A stretch of DNA of 39,847 bases from UBA4658 sp002405485 (GTDB lineage Bacteria; Planctomycetota; Phycisphaerae; Phycisphaerales; UBA1924). Shown here piece after piece: positions 35,588 through 39,847 of this stretch. Position numbers and translations under genes: made by a program. The notes below the pieces were generated by a model that saw nothing but the letters and a program-made list of their open reading frames with translations, had not been told where the DNA came from and ran no database searches. The stretch lies in contig DAISGC010000026.1 of NCBI GenBank assembly GCA_036823255.1, forward strand, positions 1 to 39,847. Reading direction: 5' to 3'. Position 1 is the first letter of the stretch, and every line of letters begins with the position of its first letter.

Positions 35588-35692
35588 ATGGACCATGTTC
35601 GCCCCGGCCCCCATGACGACGACCACGACGGTGATGACGACGGCCTAGCCGGGGCGGCGATCAGTGGATTCGCTCTGAACCCGGCACGATGA
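35588..35692 (+). CDS. Small His/Asp-rich ORF before thrS (tentative)
   Basis: The ORF encodes 34 aa from ATG 35588. The first half is His/Asp-rich (HDDDHDGDDDG); the second half, GLAGAAISGFALNPAR, has an ordinary composition. There is no good ribosome-binding site, and the stop (35690-35692) lies inside the loop of the terminator hairpin. It contains no threonine codon, so a classical thrS leader-peptide attenuator is unlikely. It could be a metal-binding micropeptide or chance. Confidence 0.25.
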   Translation: MDHVRPGPHDDDHDGDDDGLAGAAISGFALNPAR

Positions 35693-35704
35693 GGCCGGTT
35701 TTTT
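35681..35704 (+). terminator. Intrinsic terminator in front of thrS
   Basis: CCGGC (35681-35685) pairs with GCCGG (35694-35698) around an 8-nt loop, followed directly by six T (35699-35704). It ends the MFS-MBL transcript, or acts as a leader terminator for thrS if transcription begins upstream. Confidence 0.65.
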
Positions 35705-35712
35705 CGCTTTTT

Positions 35713-35732
35713 GGGGCCGTAGGATGGGCCCC
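35713..35732 (+). repeat. Second hairpin in the thrS leader
   Basis: GGGGCC (35713-35718) pairs with GGCCCC (35727-35732) with an 8-nt loop, 8 bp after the T-run of the upstream terminator and 72 bp before the thrS start. Its GC-only stem could be a pausing or anti-termination element; the function is not known. Confidence 0.4.
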
Positions 35733-35804
35733 GCTCCTGAAGAGGTTACGTCGGCGACGCTGAGGACCAGCGTGCCGCCCAGGGTTGAAGAAGGGATCGT
35801 CAGC

Positions 35805-37949
35805 ATGCCGCGGATCACATTGCCGGATGGGTCGGTCAAGGAGTTTGCGGGCGCGGTGAGCGCTCGCCAGGTGGCGGAGGCGATCGGGCCTCGGTTGGCG
35901 CAGGCCGCGCTCGGGTGCAAGGTCAATGGAGTGCTGAGCGATCTGTCGACCGTGCTGGACAAGGACTGCTCGCTGTCGATCGTGACCGCGCAGACCCGTG
36001 AGAAGAAGCCGGATGCGGATGCGTTGTACTTGCTTCGACACTCGGCGGCGCACGTGATGGCCGAGGCGATCCAGCGGATCGTGCCCGAGGCCCAACTCGT
36101 GTACGGACCGCCGCTGGAGGACAAGTTCTACTACGACATCCGGTTCCCGGACAATCGCCCGCTGAAGGAGGCGGACTTCGCGGCGATCGAGTCGGAGATG
36201 CGGAAGATCATCGGGGAGGATCGGAAGTTCACCCGATATGAGCAGGGGCGAGACGAGTGTCTTGCTCGGCTGAGTCGCGAGGGGAACAAGTACAAGGTGG
36301 ACAATGCGCAGCGGGCGATCGCCGCGGACGCGAATGCCGCGCTGACGTTCTACGCCACCGGCGAGCCGGGAAAGAACTGGGAGGATCTGTGCCGCGGGCC
36401 GCACGTGCCGAGCACCGGGCGGATCGGCGCCATCAAGGTGCTGTCGCTGGCGAGTTCGTACTGGCATGGGGACGAGAAGTCGGATCGACTCACCCGCGTG
36501 TATGGCACGGCGTTCGCCACGCAGGCCGAGCTCGACCAGTACCTGCAGCAGCGTGAGGAGGCGTCGAAGCGCGATCACAAGGTGGTCGGGCGTGCGCTTC
36601 GGCTGTTCCACATCGATGAGGACGTCGGGCAGGGCCTGATCCTCTGGACTCCGGCGGGCTCGATCGTGCGGAAGGAGTTGCAGGCGTTCATCGCGGATGA
36701 GCTGCGAAAGCAGGGATACACCGAGGTGTTCACGCCGCACATCGGACGGCTGGAGCTGTACAAGACCAGCGGCCACTTTCCGTACTACAAGGAGTCGCAG
36801 TTCGCGCCGATCATCGAGCGCGAGGCGATCGAGGAGCTGAGCAAGCAGGGATGCTCCTGCGCCGAGATGTTCAACCGGGTGGAGGGCGTGAGCGCTCGGC
36901 TGGCGGCGGGGATCAATCAGCGGACCGGCAAGGAGACTATTTCTGCCGACCGAATCAAGCCGGATGATCAGCTCATCAACGGGTTCATGCTCAAGCCCAT
37001 GAACTGCCCGCACCACGCCAAGATCTTCGCGAGCGCCCCGCACAGCTATCGCGACATGCCCGTGCGGCTCGCCGAGTTCGGCACCGTGTACCGCTGGGAA
37101 CAGTCGGGCGAGCTCAACGGCATGACCCGCGTCCGCGGATTCACCCAGGATGACGCGCACCTCTTCTGCACCGAAGACCAGGTTCCGGCGGAGGTGCAGG
37201 GCTGCCTGTCGCTCGTGAAGACCATCTTCGCGACTCTCGGCATGAAGGACTATCGCGTGCGCGTGGGGCTCCGTGATCCGGACTCCGGCAAGTACACCGG
37301 GACCAAGGAGAACTGGGACAAGGCTGAGGCCGCGTGCATCGCCGCGGCCAGGTCGCTGGGCGTTGAGTTCAGCCAGGAGCCGGGCGAGGCCGCGTTCTAC
37401 GGGCCGAAGATCGACTTCGTCGTCAAGGACGTGATCGGGCGCGAGTGGCAGCTCGGGACGGTCCAGATCGACTATAACATGGCGATCCGCTTCGACCTCA
37501 GCTACATCGGGCCGGACAACGCGCAGCATCGCCCGGTCGTGATTCATCGTGCCCCCTTTGGGAGCATGGAGCGGTTCTGCGGCGTGCTCATCGAGCACTT
37601 TGCAGGGGCATTCCCGACGTGGCTCAGCCCCGAGCAGGTCCGCGTGCTCCCGATCAGCGAGAAGAGCGACGCCTATGCGCAGAGCGTGCTGGAAGCGCTG
37701 AAGGCGGCGAACGTTCGCGCCTCGGCGGATCTCTCGAACGATCGCATCCAAGGCAAGATCAAGGTGGCGGCAGACATGAAGGTGCCGTACCTCCTGGTGG
37801 TCGGACCCCGGGACGCGGAGCAGAAAGCCGTGTCGGTCCGCGTGCGCGGAATGGAGAAGGACGCAGGTAGCATGCCGCTGGCGGCGTTTGTCGAGGGGAT
37901 TCGCAAGGAGATCGCGGAGAAACGCGTGGACCTTGGCGTGAAGCCGTGA
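35805..37949 (+). CDS. thrS: Threonine-tRNA ligase
   Basis: ThrRS charges tRNA-Thr in the cytoplasm. The protein is 714 aa from ATG 35805, preferred over in-frame ATG 35724 because MPRITLPDGSVKEF is the usual TGS domain start and an AAGGG site lies ~10 bp upstream. Visible parts: TGS (~1-60), the editing domain with HSAAHVMAEAIQRI and YYDI, class II motif 1, LKPMNCPHH (Zn ligand Cys401), motif 2 FGTVYRWEQSGEL, motif 3 and the C-terminal anticodon-binding domain (VLPISEKSDAYAQSVL). An insertion of about 50 residues, with the Cys pair CSC, precedes the MNCPHH strand, where bacterial enzymes such as E. coli's are shorter. It makes the enzyme longer than the ~640-aa norm. Confidence 0.97.
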   Translation: MPRITLPDGSVKEFAGAVSARQVAEAIGPRLAQAALGCKVNGVLSDLSTVLDKDCSLSIVTAQTREKKPDADALYLLRHSAAHVMAEAIQRIVPEAQLVYGPPLEDKFYYDIRFPDNRPLKEADFAAIESEMRKIIGEDRKFTRYEQGRDECLARLSREGNKYKVDNAQRAIAADANAALTFYATGEPGKNWEDLCRGPHVPSTGRIGAIKVLSLASSYWHGDEKSDRLTRVYGTAFATQAELDQYLQQREEASKRDHKVVGRALRLFHIDEDVGQGLILWTPAGSIVRKELQAFIADELRKQGYTEVFTPHIGRLELYKTSGHFPYYKESQFAPIIEREAIEELSKQGCSCAEMFNRVEGVSARLAAGINQRTGKETISADRIKPDDQLINGFMLKPMNCPHHAKIFASAPHSYRDMPVRLAEFGTVYRWEQSGELNGMTRVRGFTQDDAHLFCTEDQVPAEVQGCLSLVKTIFATLGMKDYRVRVGLRDPDSGKYTGTKENWDKAEAACIAAARSLGVEFSQEPGEAAFYGPKIDFVVKDVIGREWQLGTVQIDYNMAIRFDLSYIGPDNAQHRPVVIHRAPFGSMERFCGVLIEHFAGAFPTWLSPEQVRVLPISEKSDAYAQSVLEALKAANVRASADLSNDRIQGKIKVAADMKVPYLLVVGPRDAEQKAVSVRVRGMEKDAGSMPLAAFVEGIRKEIAEKRVDLGVKP

Positions 37950-38043
37950 GTGCCGGCTGCCCCTCGCTTGCGGAGGTCCGTTGCATGCGCGATATGCTCA
38001 GGTCGCCCTCGTCGCCCTGGGCGCCTCGGTCTTGGAGAATGAC

Positions 38044-39171
38044 ATGCGAACTGATGGCATGAACGCTCGCGCTCGTCGAGGATTCGTCGTCGTGCCGCTG
38101 GCGATCGTTCTCTGGGTCGCGCTGCTGGTTCTGGGCGTGCTGCTGTGGCAGAAGACGCCGCCGCCAGGGTACGTTCCGGCCAAGGGCGTCGGACCCGGAC
38201 AGATCGGGTCGGTAATCCTGGCCGTGCTCTACGGCGGGTTCTGGGTCTGGGTCGTCGGAGGGCTGGCGGAGCGCAAGAGTCGAGCGTGGGCGAACGTCAC
38301 GGCGGCGATCACGCTCGGGTTTGCCGGATTGATGTTGGGGCTGAGTTACGCCGGACTGTCTGCCGACCAGCGCAGGTTGGCCAATGCGTCGACGGGTGCG
38401 AGCGTTCAGAGCGGGGCCGGTGCATCGGCGACCAACGCGGCGCCTTCGGGTGGTCCCGGGGATCAGGGTGTGCATCGGATGAAGGACCAGCTCGCCCGCC
38501 AGAATCAGCCGGGGCTGGGGCAGCCGGCCCCGATGGCGACACCGGTTCAGCCGCGCTCCGCGCCGGGCTTGCCCTCCGGGCCGGGTGGCGACTCGACGAT
38601 CGTTCGTCCGGGTGGTGGCCCGACATCTGCGCCGACACCGCCTAAAGAGCATCCATCGATCAGGCCCGTCACGGCCGAGCTGGAGAAGGAACTGCTGGCG
38701 GCGATCGAAGCTCTGGCGATCAAGGCCGAGGAGATCGTTCCCGTGTTGTCCAAGCCGGTGGCCCACGATCTTCGCGATGTGCGCAAGCGGATCGATGATG
38801 TTCAGGCGATGAGAACGCTCGCAGAGGGAGTGTCGAAGCGGCTCGGATCGGCGATCGATGAACTCAAGGGCAGGCTCGTCGCGGCCGGCGTGCCGGAGTC
38901 GGAGGCATTCCACCAGAGCGTGCTCTGGACCAACACGTTCGGGGCGGCGGGTCGCGGATTCGCGGCGGGCGATTACGCGCGACTCGGAGAGCGGGCGAAT
39001 GAAGAACTCATTGCTTTGAAAGACGACTTCGGAAAGTGGACGCTGAATGCCAAGCGGGAGCTCGTGACCAGGGATGCAGCGCTCAAGCAGCGACTGGAGA
39101 CCCTTCGGTTCTTCGTGAGAACCGAGAGCGAGCGCCACGCGGACATCAAGAGGCGATTGAAGGGAAACTAG
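38044..39171 (+). CDS. Three-TM protein of unknown function
   Basis: The gene encodes 375 aa from ATG 38044, preceded by TTGGAG at about 7 bp; a frame from 37981 has no such site. Three transmembrane helices fall at about residues 13-34, 53-74 and 84-103 (VVVPLAIVLWVALLVLGVLL; GSVILAVLYGGFWVWVVGGL; NVTAAITLGFAGLMLGLSYA). A long Gly/Pro/Ala-rich linker (~110-205) follows. The C-terminal ~165-residue helical domain has coiled-coil character (ELEKELLAAIEALAIKAEEIV, DVRKRIDDVQAMRTL). I do not recognise a family. The helices are arranged as in small membrane anchors. The gene is convergent with the DUF4112 gene, both ending in the same CTAG. Confidence 0.8.
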   Translation: MRTDGMNARARRGFVVVPLAIVLWVALLVLGVLLWQKTPPPGYVPAKGVGPGQIGSVILAVLYGGFWVWVVGGLAERKSRAWANVTAAITLGFAGLMLGLSYAGLSADQRRLANASTGASVQSGAGASATNAAPSGGPGDQGVHRMKDQLARQNQPGLGQPAPMATPVQPRSAPGLPSGPGGDSTIVRPGGGPTSAPTPPKEHPSIRPVTAELEKELLAAIEALAIKAEEIVPVLSKPVAHDLRDVRKRIDDVQAMRTLAEGVSKRLGSAIDELKGRLVAAGVPESEAFHQSVLWTNTFGAAGRGFAAGDYARLGERANEELIALKDDFGKWTLNAKRELVTRDAALKQRLETLRFFVRTESERHADIKRRLKGN

Positions 39172-39695
39172 GCCCCGCCGGCTCCCGGAGACGCGGGTGA
39201 TCGTGGACCTTCTCGGAAAGGTGCGGCGGGGTCGATCTCGATCTGGACGCCCTTGGTGTCAATGCCCAGAAGCCGAAGGTTCCGAAGGTTGGCCTTGAAT
39301 GCAAAGTCGAAGAGATCGCCGGCGACCGGGATCTCACCGAGCAGCCCGTCGAGCAGGGTGTTGCCGATCATCTTCAGGATGGTTCCGCGGCTGGCGCCGA
39401 GCTTGTACCCCTGGTAGATGATGTACGCCGAGATGCCCGTGGTGATGATGTCGCCCACTCCCGGCACCAGCCCGATGAGCGGATCGATGCCGATGCGAAA
39501 CTTCAGACCCGGAACACGGATGGAGCTATCCATCAGCACCGCCAGAGCGCGGAGGCGGTTGATGCGGGTCTCCCGATCCACCACGCCCTTTGGATGGGGG
39601 CGACGCCGAGCGTCCGCAGGGGACGTCGGCGGCGTGGCTGGAGGATTGGCCGATCCTGACATGGGCACGGACATGGCGGGCGCGACGCTCATCAT
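39168..39695 (-). CDS. DUF4112 family membrane protein, start uncertain
   Basis: The conserved part, about residues 45-150, shows the DUF4112 pattern: RLRALAVLMDSSIRVPG, RIGIDPLIGLVPGVGDIITTGISAYIIYQG, and GNTLLDGLLGEIPVAGDLFDFAFKANLRNLRLL. The duplicated P-x-x-G-D turns are characteristic. The function of the family is unknown; it is small and membrane-associated. The start at 39695 (two tandem ATGs, 39695 and 39692) is a choice among several. The frame stays open to the window edge through a Pro/Thr-rich stretch with no strong site, so the 5' end could be longer. The stop codon is shared in the palindromic CTAG with the convergent gene. Confidence 0.8.
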   Translation of the reverse strand: MMSVAPAMSVPMSGSANPPATPPTSPADARRRPHPKGVVDRETRINRLRALAVLMDSSIRVPGLKFRIGIDPLIGLVPGVGDIITTGISAYIIYQGYKLGASRGTILKMIGNTLLDGLLGEIPVAGDLFDFAFKANLRNLRLLGIDTKGVQIEIDPAAPFREGPRSPASPGAGGA

Positions 39696-39847
39696 CAGGG
39701 TATTGGGATCAAGCGGCGACCAGTTGCGGAGGGCTGGGGCTGTGGCTGGGGCTGTGGTGGGGGTGGGGGGGCGGCACACGTGCAGCCCGGCTGCGATGGA
39801 CGGTTCGGCGCAGGGCGGAGTGTGCCCCTCACGCGCCCGCCGCGAGG
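39696..39847. other. Right edge, G/C-rich low-complexity stretch
   Basis: The sequence is low in complexity, with G-rich runs around 39728-39772 (GGGGCTGTGG-like repeats). It is either the 5' part of the DUF4112 gene or its upstream region. I see no other feature. Confidence 0.4.

Overview
The window looks like chromosomal DNA of a high-GC planctomycete, most likely from the Phycisphaerae/Phycisphaerales side of the phylum. This is an inference. It rests on the very high GC, the long Ala/Gly/Arg-rich secreted and TPR-like proteins, a planctomycete-style N-terminal sorting motif (LEQLEQRQYF, resembling LEPR-xLL) on a large secreted glycoside hydrolase, and the mix of DUF456, DUF4112, FAS1 and ECF-sigma genes. 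No tRNA, rRNA, CRISPR array, transposase or phage gene was seen. The window contains 27 gene-like units, two cut or possibly cut by the window edges and one crossed by a 10-N assembly gap.

Left part (1-8573, all +): an operon of five genes whose last three junctions are 4-bp stop/start overlaps. It encodes a von Willebrand factor A protein (5' end missing), two exported helical-repeat proteins, a long single-pass membrane protein and an exported protein with a split zinc ribbon. It looks like an envelope-associated VWA/TPR assembly of unknown function and is the least explained block.

8607-14560: a convergent/divergent mosaic. It holds a GH10-fold protein lacking both catalytic glutamates (-), purC (+), a family 2 glycosyltransferase (-) and an MsbA-like ABC exporter (+).

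14593-23034 (all -): a PIN-PhoH ATPase, a DUF456 membrane protein, a two-TM protein of unknown function, and a tetR - membrane fusion protein - RND permease efflux operon. A clear TetR-type operator palindrome lies just in front of tetR. A second dyad lies between tetR and the divergent kynureninase gene.

23186-29602 (+): kynU, then sucC without an adjacent sucD, then a strong hairpin terminator, a 665-bp stretch without a convincing gene, and a 968-aa secreted multidomain GH5-like glycosidase (sorting motif, CBM9-like, FN3, GH5-like).

29713-32661: a secreted protein with two FAS1 domains and an extra C-terminal domain (-) sits divergently from an ECF sigma factor overlapping an RskA-type anti-sigma factor (+). 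This recalls the SigK/RskA - MPT70/MPT83 system of mycobacteria and is the best candidate for a self-contained regulatory system here.

32723-39847: an MFS transporter overlapping an MBL/beta-CASP nuclease, a small His/Asp-rich ORF and tandem hairpins in front of thrS, a three-TM protein of unknown function, and a DUF4112 protein (-) whose stop codon shares a CTAG with its convergent neighbour.
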